This document shows positions 1-12,193 of a stretch of DNA of 64,000 nt, one piece after another (positions within the stretch are counted from its first letter, which is position 1; every line of letters starts with the position of its first letter). Under the pieces are notes generated by a model, which did no database searches, was not told the DNA's origin, and was given only the letters and a program-made list of their open reading frames with translations. The stretch comes from Perognathus longimembris pacificus (lineage: Eukaryota; Chordata; Mammalia; Rodentia; Heteromyidae): contig NC_063174.1 in assembly GCF_023159225.1 (NCBI RefSeq), positions 37,793,691-37,857,690 of the forward strand. Reading direction: 5' to 3'. Made by a program: the position numbers and the translations under genes.

Positions 1-519
1 TTATTTTTAGCCATGGTACCTCCATCTCTCCTCTCAGGTGACAGCATATTCACCACTCATCACAGCCCTCCAGTCTGATGGCAGATGGAGGTACATGTGT
101 GCCTTTGGAGGCTGCTGGATCCTTTTGGCAGAGCCTTCCCACCACTGGAAGGTCAGAGGTCATCCTGATTGGAAAAACTCAGAAATATTCTTCCATAGAA
201 AAGGTGGGAGACTACCTGGCTGTACCATCTGCACCTCAGAAAGGAACCTTGCTGCTTGAAGGATCACGTAGGCCCCGTGCAGCTAATCACACTGCCTGGG
301 AAGGAGGCTGTCTGGCTCCTTGCCCATGTTATGAGAGCTATGAGAGTGTGATGCACCAGAACAGGAAGCCCAACTGGGCTCCTGCAGAAAGAAACGAAGC
401 AGGCGTCCTTCTCCTCCCCTATCGGGCTTAGGAAAGTGTCTTCCAATCTCTGGCCTTGGTGGACTATTGGACTATCAACTGGCCCTAGATCATCCTGAGG
501 TAGCACTGAAGTTGAGAGC

Positions 520-761
520 AAGACTTTGGATCCGGGCTGGGGATATGGCCTAGTGGCAAGAGTGCTTGCCTTGTATACATGAAGTCCTGGGTTTGATTCC
601 TCAGCACCATATATACAGAAAACAGCCAGAAGTGGCACTCTGGCTCAAGTGGCAGAGTGCTAACTTTGAGCAAAAAGAAGCCAGGGACAGTGCTCAGGCC
701 GAGTCCAAGCCCCAGGACTGGCCAAAAAAAAAAAAAAAAAGAAAAGAAAAAGACTTTGGAT
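520..761 (+). repeat. IDL-Geo SINE with 12-bp target-site duplication
   Basis: The left half begins GGGCTGGGGATATGGCC and resembles an ID element; the right half is the Geo module, ending in an A-rich tail at about 723-750. The duplication AAGACTTTGGAT is at 520-531 and 750-761. The element body is 532-749 and is moderately diverged. Confidence 0.93.
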
Positions 762-969
762 GCAAGGTTGCTTTAGAGGCAGGACAGAGTTTTGTGGGGG
801 CCTTATACCCTCATCCCTTATAACAGACAGGTGGCAGGACACTTGGAAACTACAGAGACATACAAATACCAAACATGCATATCATCCATTTGTAATTTTT
901 CCAGTTAGAGAGAGATATAGCTAACATGTTGACATATTCCTTTCCTTTCCTTCCTTTTTCTCTCATGTG

Positions 970-1186
970 TGTGTTGGTACTGGGGCTTGAACTCAGAACC
1001 TGGGCACTGTTCCTTAGCATTTTTGCTCAAGGCTGGTGCTGTCATTTGGCTCACAACTCTATTTGTGGCTTTTTGATGGTTAATTGGAGATAAGAGTCTC
1101 ACAGACTTTGCTGCCCAGGCTGGCTTCAGTCCTCAGATTTCAGCCTCCAGAGCAGCTAGGATTACAGGCGTGAGCCACCAGTGCCT
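970..1186 (-). repeat. B1/Geo-type dimeric SINE
   Basis: Read on the minus strand, a B1-like (7SL-derived) half containing GGATTACAGGC is followed by the linker TTAATTGGAGATAAGAGTC (as read on the + strand) and a Geo-like right half. The family name is descriptive. Confidence 0.85.
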
Positions 1187-2402
1187 TATCTCTTGTCTTT
1201 TTCTCTCTGTGACTCAGAGGAAGATATACATATGTGCATGAGTGTGTATAGACATGTATCACACACACATTTGATATTCTGCTTTGTTCTTGCCATATTG
1301 AAAGCTTTTCTCTGGTCAATGAAAAGGTTTGTGAATCTTGGTTTGAAAATCTTCAGTAGTGAGTCTTTGTGGACATGGTTTCTGGTGTCAGAAAACTACA
1401 AAGCACAGGTCATTGGGAGCAGACAATCTTGCTTCGTGTACCCCCTCGGGCTTTCCTAAGTCGCTTCAGCCTGCCTTTGCTATCTTGTTTCTCAAGGAAC
1501 ACTTGACAGATGGGACCTGCTGTGTGCACAAAGTTAAATGTCTTTTCCATCAGGCCACTTAGGCCTATGTTGGGGCAATCTGAACCTAAGGGCTATAAAT
1601 GTCTCTGCTCTAACAGAAAAAAAAGACCCTCAAAAATCCAATATAGGTTTTCTTCCTTCAAAGAAAGGTGATTTCTCCGCCCAGGAACTGAAAGGGTTAG
1701 AAGACGGCAGAATCATTCTGTCCCTCAGGAGTGGGTTTGCTTTGCTTTTCCACTGATTCCTTCATTCCTGCCTGTACAATTTGACATGGTTTTATTTATT
1801 TTTCCTTGGCCCAATTTGGATCAACAGGATTTCTCTCTTGCTCAGAACAGCCTCACACTTGTGTGGAGTAAGACGAGCCTGGGCTCTGAACAGCCGTAAT
1901 CAATCCTTGTCTGAGCTATGCAGTAGGGATTTTCAGCTGGAGATGGTCTGACAGCCCCAGGTTCTACTTGGCACATGGCAACTCCACAGAGGCCCAACTA
2001 TTTCTTCTTCTCTTGTGCCTCTAAGTGATGTTGAAAGCATTTTTTGAGTGTGGGTAGGTGCATGTGTGTTTGCGTGCATGCTCACATATGTGTATATGTA
2101 CATGCTGTTTGGAGATCTGAAGCCAGGAGTACAGCAGGATCTTAAGATGATAGTAGAAATGGCAATAAACAGAGCCCAATTTAAACACACACAGCCGCAG
2201 CTGAATTCCACAGTATGGCAGGCCTGGGGTTTCCTCTTTTGATTGTTTTTGTCTGCACTTGCTCAGTTTTATCCCCAAGGCCTCAGGGCTGGAAGGGAGT
2301 AGATTTTCCTCAAGTGTTGGGGATAAAGCATTTCCTCCTCTGCTATCTCCATTGTCTGTATAAATCTCTCTACTGTGCAAGTGGAGAGAAGGATGAGCCT
2401 CC

Positions 2403-2404
<2 letters not shown>

Positions 2405-2441
<37 letters not shown>
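2405..2441. repeat. (TG)n microsatellite
   Basis: About 18 uninterrupted TG units. A looser TG/CATG-rich stretch lies at about 2045-2105. Confidence 0.95.
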
Positions 2442-2442
<1 letters not shown>

Positions 2443-2653
2443 TCTTGCCTGAAGGAAATGGGCACTCAATGACAGTCCCACAGTACTGAAGTGTAATATT
2501 TCTCCACTTAGTTATGAAGTAACCATGAAATAATTCCCAAGGGCCAGGGAGGGGGGATGTTTCTATTTTTTTTTCCTACTCAGCTTACTACTCTGAGGGT
2601 CTTTTGTGGCAGGTGGGTTAGGGTAAGGCTGTGGTGGGCCCTTTGTGTTGATT

Positions 2654-2890
2654 AGAAAAACAGTAAGTGGGGGTCTGGGGATATGGCCTAGTGGCAAGAG
2701 TGCCTGCCTCATATACATGAGGCCCTGGGTTCGATTCCCCAGCACCACATATACAGAAAATGGCCAGAAGTGGCGCTGCGGCTCAAGTGGCAGAGTGCTA
2801 GCCTTGAGCAAAAAGAAGCCAGGGACAGTATTCAGGCCCTGAGTCCAAGCCCCAGGACTGGCCAAAAAAAAAAGAAAAACAGTAAGTGGG
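2654..2890 (+). repeat. IDL-Geo SINE with perfect 18-bp target-site duplication
   Basis: The duplication AGAAAAACAGTAAGTGGG is at 2654-2671 and 2873-2890. The body between them is complete, with both halves and a short A tail. It belongs to the variant class reading GAGCAAAAAGAAG in the right half. Confidence 0.95.
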
Positions 2891-3605
2891 AATGGTAGGA
2901 GGATTCACAGAATAGTACACTATATAGATAGTACATGACTAGATATATTCTTTCCAAGATCAGAAACACCAAGATTGCCAAGGAGGGCTAAACGCAGGAA
3001 GAGAAAGGAGATGCACAAGTGTCTCTCAGGTTAAGGGCCAGGGGGCATGGTGGGTGTGGTCAGCTTTGCACAACTGGCTCACAGAAGTTAGGACTACAAG
3101 TGTCCAGTGACTTCTGTGGGTGGTACATGTGTCATTAAAATACGATTTTGTTCACCTCCTGTGGGGCTGGATTGTTATGTCAAAGGGCTTAATCTGACAT
3201 CACAGATCTGCCAAGAGAGAAAAATAAAGATTTCTAGCACTATTGTTTGTTTCAGTCCTAAGAGCTCTTCTGAGCTGACTTATTTGTGTGCTTGTGTGTG
3301 CAGATTTACCCACTCATGTGTCTGTGTAATGAGCACACACATGCCACTGTTCATGAACAAGTCTGGCTAATCAGGTGATTTGCTTGAGGAATTATCCAAT
3401 TCCCACCTCCTCCACTCTTCCCATCTACTCTGGACCAAGTGTTGCTAGCTTTATCTCAGAGACATTAAGAGTTCCCAACCTGGGAACAACCATTTCTATC
3501 ATGGTCTTTATGGAAAGCTGACCTCTCGATCTATGGCTGGCCTCTGTAAGTTGCCTGTCTGAACCCTTGAGCCTGCTAGGTGGACCTGTGTTCCTATTAA
3601 CAACT

Positions 3606-3791
3606 AATTTTTTTGTGCATTTTAATGGGTTTCCTTATGACTTTTTCATTAAAGCATACAATTCACTTTGATCATATTCTACCTTCACCCTCATTATCTT
3701 CTTTTGTCCATCCTTCCTTCCTCCCTACTGCCCTCCCTCCTCCCACAGGTCCCTTTTCTCTTCCCAAATAGTCTCTCTTTTACTTTCAAGC
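3606..3791 (-). repeat. Possible rodent L1 3'-UTR fragment
   Basis: The pyrimidine-rich run with 'GATCATATTCTACCTTCACCC' style wording resembles reverse-oriented rodent L1 3'-UTR copies. This is recognition by eye only and could be wrong. Confidence 0.35.
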
Positions 3792-3896
3792 TTTCTTCCT
3801 TTTCCTTTTTTCCTTCCTTCCTTCCTTCCTTCCTTCCTTCCTTCCTTCCTTCCTTCCTTCCTTCCTTCCTTCCTTCCTTCCTTCCTTCCTTTCCTT
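3792..3896. repeat. (TTCC)n microsatellite at a SINE tail
   Basis: About 20 TTCC units directly abut the tail side of the minus-strand SINE at 3897-4110, consistent with expansion from its A-rich tail. Confidence 0.93.
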
Positions 3897-4110
3897 GTGG
3901 TGGCTTGAACTCTGGATCTGGTCATTGTTTCTGAGCTTTTGTACCCAAGACCAGCACTCTACCACTTGAGCCACAGCTCCACTTCCAACCTTATATTGTA
4001 GATAAGAGTCTCATGGACTTTCCTGCTCAGTCTAGCTTTGAGCCACAATCCTCAGAACTCAATCAGCCTCCTGAGTAGTAGGATTACAGGTGTGAGTTAC
4101 TGCTGCCCAG
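3897..4110 (-). repeat. B1/Geo-type dimeric SINE
   Basis: Reverse-oriented and diverged. The right half is partly degraded ('ACCAGCACTCTACCACTTGAG' region), while the left half keeps AGGATTACAGG. Confidence 0.82.
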
Positions 4111-4133
4111 CTTCTTAAAAAAATAACATCTAA

Positions 4134-4275
4134 ATTCTAAACTGAGAGCAAGAAAAGGAGTGACATTACCCCCCTCACACACACAAATATACTCTTTTCC
4201 TAACTTAGGTAACTGTATCCCCTCTGTACGTCACCTTTATAATAACAATTAAAAATTTAAAAAGTTTATATTCTG
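4134..4275 (+). repeat. L1-like 3' end (copy 1 of 3 in the window)
   Basis: It runs from GAGAGCAAGAAAAGG through CCCCTCTGTACGTCACC to ATAATAACAATTAAAAA. Reverse-complement matches occur at 40140-40312 and 50137-50350. The A-rich end and the placement suggest the 3' end of a rodent L1. Confidence 0.55.
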
Positions 4276-4393
4276 CATATAAAAGAAAGCAGTGACTATT
4301 CTTATAACTAGTATTTCCAGCCTTTCCTGTCAAATTAGTGGTGCTACATTAAAAAAAAGTTAACATGAAATTTACATTTATTTATTTATTTAT

Positions 4394-4817
4394 GGTTGTG
4401 GGGATTGTTTGTTTTTTGCCAGTCCTGGGCCTTGGACTCAGGGTCTGAGCACTGTCCCTGGCTTCTTTTTGCTCAAGGCTAGCACTCTGCCACTTGAGCC
4501 ACAGTGCCGCTTCTGGCCATTTTCTGCATATGTGGTGCTGGGGAATTGAACCCAGGGCTTCATGTATAAGAGGCAAGCACTCTTGCCACTAGGCCATATC
4601 CCCAGCTCCAGTTGTGGGGATTGAACTCAAGGCCTGGAGACTGCCACTGAGCCTCTTTGTGCCTAAGGCTAGCTCTCTACCACTTGAGCTACAGAGCCAC
4701 TTCCAGTTTTCTGATAGTTAATTGGAGATAAGAATCTCATGGTCTTTCCTGCCCAGTCTGGCTTTGAACCACAATCCTCAAATCTCAGCCTCCTGAGTAG
4801 TTAGTACAGGCATGAGT
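4394..4817 (-). repeat. B1/Geo-type SINE interrupted by a younger IDL-Geo
   Basis: The tail end (GGTTGTGGGGATTG) lies before the inserted element and the rest resumes at 4611 with GTTGTGGGGATTGAACTC. The body continues to about 4817. A TTTA repeat (about 4376-4393) caps its tail side. Confidence 0.85.
4395..4623 (-). repeat. IDL-Geo SINE nested in another SINE
   Basis: The duplication GTTGTGGGGATTG at 4395-4407 and 4611-4623 brackets a reverse IDL-Geo body (4408-4610). The duplicated bases come from the host SINE, so this element inserted later. Confidence 0.93.
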
Positions 4818-6479
4818 TTAAATTTACATTTAATCCTGGATTACAATGACCTCAAGACCCTATCAGATGAAACAATAATCTCTCTGTCTTTACTTTGGGA
4901 TCTCTTAAATAGTTTCACAAATTAGTCATATTTCTGGCAGTGCCATTACAAGAGCCTGCTGGTCTGGGCCAGAAGAAACATCTCAATCTTCTGCTAAAGC
5001 TAGTAATTAAGGCTGTGAGAAGACTTTGCCTCATATCTGTTTGTCACCTAGGCCCTGACTGACAGCTCTGTGTGCCCACAATCTCTCAAAGGGGTCAGCA
5101 TCTTTGGCTTCTGTACCTCCTGCATTACCCAAGATCCTACCCATAGTATCTATTTCGGAAACTTCCTTCCAGCCAGAGGGGCTCAGTCACTACACAGGAC
5201 CCAGCTGTACCGAGGCCGAACCTTATCATGTCCACCTACCTTCCATAGTCGTTAGGCCTGGCAAACCCCCTCTCTCATTCATCCAGTTGTAAAACACACA
5301 TCACTTATTACTGGGAGCAAAACACTACTGGCGATGGAAGGATGTGGTATGATGGAGCAGGGACAGTAGGCACAGGGGTGTGGGGCCGCTGTAGCCACAG
5401 CCAGGATACTCAGTGACATGTTAGATGTTTCTGTTCTTAGTAATGGTCTAAGGAAACTTTTGAGCATGTCACTGGGCAGAGCTTGCAGAGTGTTCGGGAT
5501 AACCTTGTAAGGAGCACTAGCCTTGGCTGAATAATTTGGTCCTGCCAGCTGGAGAGATTGTGCTAATTTTGCAATCCCTTATAACCATTCATGTGTCATA
5601 GGGATGAGGGGGGCAGGAAACTTAGAACCAAACATATCCTTAGGGAGCCTTTCTTTGTCCTCTGCTTCTGCATCTTTCCTCCCCATGTGTCTGAGCCTCT
5701 CATATTATCAACAATCTTTTGGATGCACCCAAGTAGAAGACCATTTTGTGGCCCCTTGGTCCTACTGTCAACTTAATTTGTACTCTTTGCTGGTCCTAGT
5801 AGGCTGTGAGGATTGGAACAATCAGGAGCCCTGTTTGATTTGGAATAAGAAGAGTTTGTATTTATTCTGATGGCAGAGTTTGTGGGATAAGAAAGGGGTG
5901 GCACATGACTGTCTCTTAGCTTTTTGCTTCCTGAGTTCTATTGGTTGGTGTTTAGTGATTGGGGTGCAAGCAGAGAACAAAAATAAAGGGTATCACCTGT
6001 GATTAAAAGGTTTGATGCCCTGTAGGTGCTCAAGGAAAGCTGAAACCTAAAGAGTATTTAAGTTGCAGGACTGAACTCATTCAATGGAAACGATGCTGTG
6101 ACATTCCAACTTCCCTTTCCTTCTGGACGTCCCATTGGCAGGGCTGTGATGAAATGTTACCATTTTCTGAAGACAGCTATTTGATCCTTATAGCGGTCTT
6201 AGTTTATGCAGTGGTTTCAGCTTCTACCTAGTAATTTGTTTGATGGCCTGGGAAACCAGCTCTCAGGGAGAAGGCAACATGGCTGAGCCTTGATCATCAC
6301 TTGCTGTGTTGAGGCTACAGTTCTCGTGGGCTACTAATGGGTTTGAGTCTGCTAAACTCATCACCTGCACTGTGGCCATTGCTTACCAGGATACTGTGCC
6401 ACTCCTTAGTCCACATATGCCCCTTTACTGCCATATTCAGGCCTAAAACCCTCCTGTATGTTTTATAAACCTGCTGGAG

Positions 6480-6850
6480 ATTTGCAGAAATCAGATCTGA
6501 TCCTGTTCTTTACTTCCTTCACTGGCTTCCAATTCCTAAATAAACAAACAAATAAGCAAAAGGCTACCGGTGGGCTTTTAAGACCCTCTGCAACCTCAAG
6601 ATCTCACTCATAGCCTGGCCCTAGAACCTTGCTTTTTTCCATAAATTGTCACTCCTAAACTTATTTTGAAATTGGTTTGCTCATGCCTGTTTCAGTAGCT
6701 TAGAATGTCCTTAAGACATCCCTTCCTACTTGTAGCAATTCTCCATGGTCCAGTTTTCAGCCCTTTTCCTGGTAAATCATCCAGACTCCAAGTCTGAATT
6801 TACCTCTCCTCCAAAACCCACAGAACACCTGGCAGTTATTCTGTCCTGGC
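6480..6850 (+). repeat. Probable ancient L2 LINE remnant
   Basis: Phrases such as ACTGGCTTCCAATTCC, AAGACCCTCTGCAACCTCAAG and TAGCCTGGCCCTAGAACC follow the order of the mammalian L2 3' region as I remember it. It is strongly diverged. Confidence 0.5.
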
Positions 6851-7352
6851 ATTCGCTGGGCATAGCCCTGAGGCATAGCAGAGGCTCAGCCATTTGTAGA
6901 TGACTCTTCCCAACCCCTTTTCTTCTTTAAGAATTAGGCAGCCCATTTTCACATATTCTATTCTTTGATATGTTTGAGACTCAGGTTTTATTCCTGCTGA
7001 CTTAAAAAGCACAGCACCCATGGAGTTAGCTGTAACCCGCTTAGTCTTTGCAACTAGATCAGTTTTGGGGGCAAAGCCACTGTCCTTGTTTATTTTCATA
7101 ACTCTCAATGGACCCAGCTCAATGCTTTGTAATTGAAGAGGGTTAGTGGAGAATCTTTAGGAACCTCTCTGAGTGCCTATTGGGGTCTGATGAATCTTAG
7201 AATCTTAGAAGGTAAACATTCTTTAGAATAATTATTAATACTGCCGCGCTAGCGGCTAAGTTATTTTCATGTTTTATATTTTTCATTTTTTCTGTTTATT
7301 GAGATTTATTGATACCTTACATGTTCTACAGCAGCTCCTTTCCCCCATTTTC

Positions 7353-7580
7353 TTGGTTGTGGGGCTTGAACTCAGGGCTGGGCACTGTCCCTGAGCTTTT
7401 TTTCTCAAGGCTAGTGCTCTGCCACTTTGAGTCACAGCTCTACTTCTGGTTTTCTGGTGGTTAATTGGAGATAAGAGTCTCACACACTTTTCTGCCTGGG
7501 CTGGCTTTGAACAGTTGATCTTCAGATCTCAGCCTCCTGAGTAGCTAGGTTTACAGGTGTGGGCCACCAGCTCCCGGCTT
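7353..7580 (-). repeat. B1/Geo-type dimeric SINE
   Basis: Nearly complete in reverse orientation, from GTTGTGGGGCTTGAACTC to CCACCAGCTCCCGGC, with the linker TTAATTGGAGATAAGAG intact. Confidence 0.88.
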
Positions 7581-7599
7581 ACAGTAGCCTTTTGAGGAG

Positions 7600-7855
7600 C
7601 ACTTTTTATGAATTTTAACAAATTTCTATGGTTGTATAGTCATCAGCATGATCAAGAAAAGGTTATTTCCCTTCCCCTCAAACATTCACTCATGCTTCTC
7701 ATACTTCCGGCCCCTGATAATAACTATTGTGATTTTTGTCTTTTTAGGCAGGCCTTTATAAGAATGTCATAGAAACGGAATCATTTTACTACATTATAAG
7801 AGTTTCGAGTCTGGCTTCTTGCACTTAGAATAAGGCTTCATGTTTTGGAAATCTT
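7600..7855. repeat. Old L1 3'-UTR-like fragment
   Basis: TATGGTTGTATAGTCATCA and GTCTGGCTTCTTGCACTTAG match a familiar old mammalian L1 3'-region wording. Family and strand are not fixed. Confidence 0.5.
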
Positions 7856-7977
7856 ATGACCCAGGCCCTGACCTACACTTTAGAAAACCATTATGGGACT
7901 GGGGGCTTGGGAGGGGGTTGCAGGCATGACTGGTAAAGCTGGGGTCTCAACTGCTTTCTCAAACCTACTTCTACCCC

Positions 7978-8640
7978 ATGGTGGCACCTGGTGAAAGACA
8001 ATCTTCTCCCCTGGGCTTTGACAGGTCACCCCACGGCTGCGGAGGAGGGAAGCTGGCTGGGGGTAGGGGTGAAGTGACCACTAAATTCCTCCCTTGGGGA
8101 GGGGATAGTGGTGGGGTGACAAAGGTCAGGCCTCTCCTGGCTAAAACAACAGAAGTGGTTCCAGCTGCCCCACAGCTGGAAGGGGGTGTCTGCTTTCCCT
8201 CAGCAGTGTGAAAAGCCTGTTGATGGGGGCAGGCTGTTGTCAGGCCCGCCTGGGGAGGTGTGCAGAAGGGGAGCAGACGCTGCTGCTCCCAGGCCTCCTC
8301 TTCCCTTTGACCTCCCTTATCTCCCCTCCTTCATCTCCACCAGCCCCGCTCTGAAGCCGCAGGCCTGGGCCCTCCTTCGCACCTGTGTAAATGCAGGGGT
8401 GATGGGGGCGGGGAAGGGTGAGTGTGAGTGAGGACATGGGCTTTCAGGGTCATGATGGATTTGAGAGTGGGTGGGTGAGCACTGCCCTTTGGTCCCATGC
8501 AGCCCTGGAGGGAAAGGGGAATGGCTGGTGTTGCAGATGGTAAGCGTGCCTAGAGGCTGGCTGGGGGTGTGCAGGGAGGGCGAGGCTCCAGGCATTGGCC
8601 CAGGACAGCGTTTCCTTTCAGTAGATTTACCTTCCAGAAA
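7978..8640. promoter_or_regulatory. GC-rich, repeat-free block; candidate enhancer
   Basis: This is clearly GC-richer than its AT-rich, repeat-laden surroundings and has no recognisable repeat. It contains two CAGCTG E-boxes close together (about 8162-8178), CCTTTGACCTCCC (nuclear-receptor half-site-like), TTATCT (GATA-like) and GCACCTGTG (E-box). Reading frames here do not resemble a protein. A regulatory role is inference from composition and motifs alone. Confidence 0.3.
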
Positions 8641-8656
8641 TACCTCTAAAAAAAGT

Positions 8657-8711
8657 TTATGTATGTATATATGTAGGTAGTATGTATGTATGTATGTATG
8701 TATGTATGTGT
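8657..8711. repeat. (TATG)n microsatellite at a SINE tail
   Basis: TATG/TATA units sit against the tail of the minus-strand SINE that follows. Confidence 0.92.
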
Positions 8712-8715
8712 TTAT

Positions 8716-8959
8716 TATGTTGGTGCTGGAATTGGGCCTTGAACTCAGGGCCTAGGTACTGTCCTCCAGGTTTTTTTTTTTCCTCTTGAGGTTAGTGCAC
8801 TCCCATTTGAGCCACATGTCCACTTCCGGCTTTTTGGTGGTGAAGTAAATATAAGAGTCTCATGAACTTCCCTTCCTGGGCTGGCTTCAAATTGCAGTCC
8901 TCAGATCTCAGCCTCCTGAGTAGCTAGATCTTCAGGCATGAGCCACCAGTGCCTGGCCC
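8716..8959 (-). repeat. B1/Geo-type dimeric SINE
   Basis: Reverse orientation with a poly-T insertion near 8770. The B1-like half with CAGCCTCCTGAGTAGCTAG is well preserved. Confidence 0.85.
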
Positions 8960-9194
8960 AGAAATGCCTTTTAGTGCTTGACTTTCTAAATCTTGAGCTT
9001 GTGGACTTAAAAAAAAAAAATCCCCTCTTAGAGAGAAACTCCCTTACTTCCCAAGCCCATTCCTCTAATATTTATTTCTAGAGATGCCACTCACTGTTCC
9101 CAGAGTTCACAGCAGAGCCCCTGCCCCTCGCCAAGCTTCAGGGCTCAGGGCCTATAGCCCCACACTGAGCTAGCATGGCCTTGCTTCCTCCTCA

Positions 9195-9385
9195 TTCATC
9201 TATGCAATGAGTATTTATGTAGATCATTTTGGATGAGACCTCTGCTGGGTAGCAGGCATCCAGTGTTAAGACACCAGATCGAGGATCCTGCCCACAGGGA
9301 ACTTTCAGGCTAGCTGAAGAGGTTAGGTAAGAAATATGTAACTAACCAATTATTCATTTAACCATGATGCGGCCCAGGCCACAGT
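9195..9385. repeat. Ancient interspersed repeat, family unassigned
   Basis: AATGAGTATTTATGTAG, GGGTAGCAGGCATCCAG and CCTGCCCACAGGGAACTTTC follow the order of a common old mammalian repeat ('tattgagtgcctactatgtgcc' class). I cannot name the family with certainty. Confidence 0.4.
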
Positions 9386-9930
9386 GGAAAGTAAAAGGGG
9401 GGCTGGTTACAAGGGTCCTGACCTGCTCTGGAAGTCAGATGCCCCCAGGAGCGGTGTTTGCTCTGAGATAAAAGTCTGTAAGGTAGAGGCACTTTTCCTG
9501 GAGAGTGGCCAGCGTGGGCCAAGTTCTATGACAGGAAGGAACCATCTAGTGAGGCTAGGATTGTACCATGCCTCTGGCCTAGTCAGCAAACATACAAATA
9601 AGTAGTTTCATTATGTTCTTTTTCCTTCCAAATAGGCAGATTGGGTGTTTGCAGGTGCTGCAAACTCACTGTTGCTTACAACATTGAATCTGTGAAAAAA
9701 AAGTCAATCTAGGGAGCCAAAGCACTGAATTAATAATGAGTCCATTTTATCATCTGGCCATTGTTCTCAATTAATGCATATGGTAGCTGCCAGAGAAGTC
9801 AGTGCTAACCACATTGGCTGTAATGGCCAGCTCCTACCTTGACATATATACTCCTTTCAGCCTCCGCATGTTGAGAGCTATCTCAGATTACTGCCTGATT
9901 TATGAATGAGCTTTTGGTGGGGGTTGGACA

Positions 9931-10160
9931 AAGAACATGTCTTTTTTTTTTTTGCCAGTCCTGGGCCTTGGACTCAGGGCCTGAGCACTGTCCCTGGCTT
10001 CTTCCCGCTCAAGGCTAGCACTCTGCCACTTGAGCCACAGCGCCGCTTCTGGCTGTTTTCTGTATATGTGGTGCTGGGGAATCAAACCTAGGGCCTCGTG
10101 TATCCGAGGCAGGCACTCTTGCCACTAGGCTATATCCCCAGCCCAAGAACATGTCTTTTT
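9931..10160 (-). repeat. Young-type IDL-Geo SINE with 16-bp duplication
   Basis: The duplication AAGAACATGTCTTTTT is at 9931-9946 and 10145-10160. The body carries the variants read in reverse as TTCCCGCTCAAGG, TATCCGAGGC, CCTAGGGCC and AGGCTATATCC, shared with the copies at 26.1 and 63.4 kb. Confidence 0.95.
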
Positions 10161-10224
10161 ACCATACATGATAGAGTAAGACATGCTTATTTGTCATATG
10201 TTATAGGTTTGATTTGTATTCATT

Positions 10225-10420
10225 GATTCTGAACAATTGTTTTGGGTCAGGCACTGTGCTAGGTCCTATGTATATGAAAGGAATAGCATGGGGTGTTTTG
10301 TAGACATGCTTGCAGATAAAATGATAATGCAGAATATTGAGGGTTTTGGCAGTAGTTTGAATAGAATGCAATGGGAACTCCAAAGAAGGTAATGATGGTG
10401 CTTATAACAGGAAAGCATTT
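10225..10420 (+). repeat. Ancient interspersed repeat, same class as 9195-9385
   Basis: TCAGGCACTGTGCTAGGTCC is the characteristic phrase. The rest is heavily diverged. Confidence 0.4.
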
Positions 10421-12082
10421 GCTTTTTAGGTTGATAACCCCAGTGGCAGTGTGGAGTTTGAACGTTGAGTGTGGAGAGAAGGTTGGTAGCAAACCATCAA
10501 ACATTTAGGTGACATGTAAAAGATTACATGAAGTCACTGTGGATAAAGGAGGAGAGGCCAAGCCAGTTCTCAGGCATTCCAGATGGCTCAGGTAAAGCTC
10601 GGCTAGTGAAGTCATTGTGGACATGCCAGCATGAGCTAACTCTACAGCAGGTTGAGATAGGACAGTCAGCTGTATTACCTTAGCAGCCACCACAGAGAAC
10701 AAGAACCTTCCTGCTGAGCCCTGCCGACCCACCAAATTATAAGGAATGATAAATTATTGTTCAAAGGTTCTAAGCTCAGGATGATATGGTTTGCAGCAGT
10801 AGATAAGTGAAGCAAAAATGTTGAAAGCAAGAACCTGAAGTTGTGTTACATATGAATTTATTAGAGGAAAATCTCAAATTACACTCTTTGGCCTGTACCT
10901 TTTGAATCCAATGTTGTTTGTGCTAAAAATCCATACTGTGGATTTCATTCTACCAAACCCACCAAATAGATTGTTTAGCATGGTTCCTGCCTCCTTCTCT
11001 CTGACACCTGGGAAAAATAAAGACATATGGATGGTACCAGAGTTAAAAATCTGTTTAGAGTTTTGGCTGCTGGTTCAATAAGCACAGTGCTAGCAGGTGG
11101 AAGTTAAATGTGTGAGAACTGCTCTGTATTAGAAAGAATTGAACATCTCCTCCCAGATGGAGCCTTAGGCTGGCTTTGTTGTTCCCTACATTGTCATGGA
11201 AACTTGGCCTTCAGTCAAAACTAACACAGCTTGTGGTATTGGGGTGGTCTCTCTGGGCAAAAGCTGTGGTAGGGTTTGCATTTTGCTTTGCTGGAGACCG
11301 GAGGGCAGGGATCAGCGTATGTTTCAGATGGAAAGGATTATTGGTCTTACATTGATTTTTGTCTGTCCTGATCCCTGCCTATGACAAAGGCAGCTTCTGT
11401 AGGTAGCTTACTTCTCTGGTAGGAAGGAAGCCTTGTTTATATGTGTATCAAGTGCCCATCCTACTTTACCAGAATGTTTGGAATCATCCATTCCCCAAGG
11501 AGAAAGGATGGGAGAGACAACTCAGATGTTCAATTGTCCTGGCCCCTTTTGTTTGGTTTCTATATTAGGAAATTATATTGAGTGCTATTATTATGCTTTT
11601 ACTGTCTTTTGGTTAGAGAAGATGGTTATAAAAAATACAATTTCCCTTCTAGAGGGAAATGGCCCAGTGCCCAGTGTTTGCCTTGTTGGGGAGACTGCTT
11701 ACCTCTGCTCAGCTTTAAGAATCTCCACCAATTATGGTTGTACTTGAACCTATGACAATGACTTCTGTGACCTGAAGGTTCATATCCTACTAGCATAACT
11801 CCAATTCTTTTGAGGTTTGTCTGTGCTAAGGATCCTTATCATAGCCACAGCCAGATGCTGATGACTTCTAACCTGTGCCCTCTGTGTCCCATAAAAGAGA
11901 AGGATAAAGCCACCTTTTAACTTGATTTGGACTGTGACAAACTCTTGAGATATTCTGGCTGTTGGCCCATAAGTAATGGACTAATTTACTGCCTAGTTTC
12001 AAAAGGCAGAAATGATTCCCAGAGTCTGTCTCTTTTTTTCCTTCATCGGATCAGTCTTAGCCTGGCTGAACTAAGAAAACCT

Positions 12083-12193
12083 CAGTTGAGACAGGGTGTG
12101 GTGGCCCCTACATGTCATCCCAGAAGGCTTGACACTGGAAGATTGTGTTTCAGGCCAGCCTGAGGCACATAGCAAGGCCGTGGCTCAAAAACA
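12083..12193 (+). repeat. B1-like monomeric SINE
   Basis: CAGGGTGTGGTGGCCCC through AGGCCAGCCTGAGGCACA to an A-rich end. This is a free 7SL-derived unit, directly followed by a dimeric SINE. Confidence 0.75.

Noticed and set aside
7978..8431. GC-rich block considered as SMOC1 exon 1 with CpG island
   Set aside because: No signal-peptide reading frame ending in the residues expected before exon 2, few CpGs, and no donor in the right phase.
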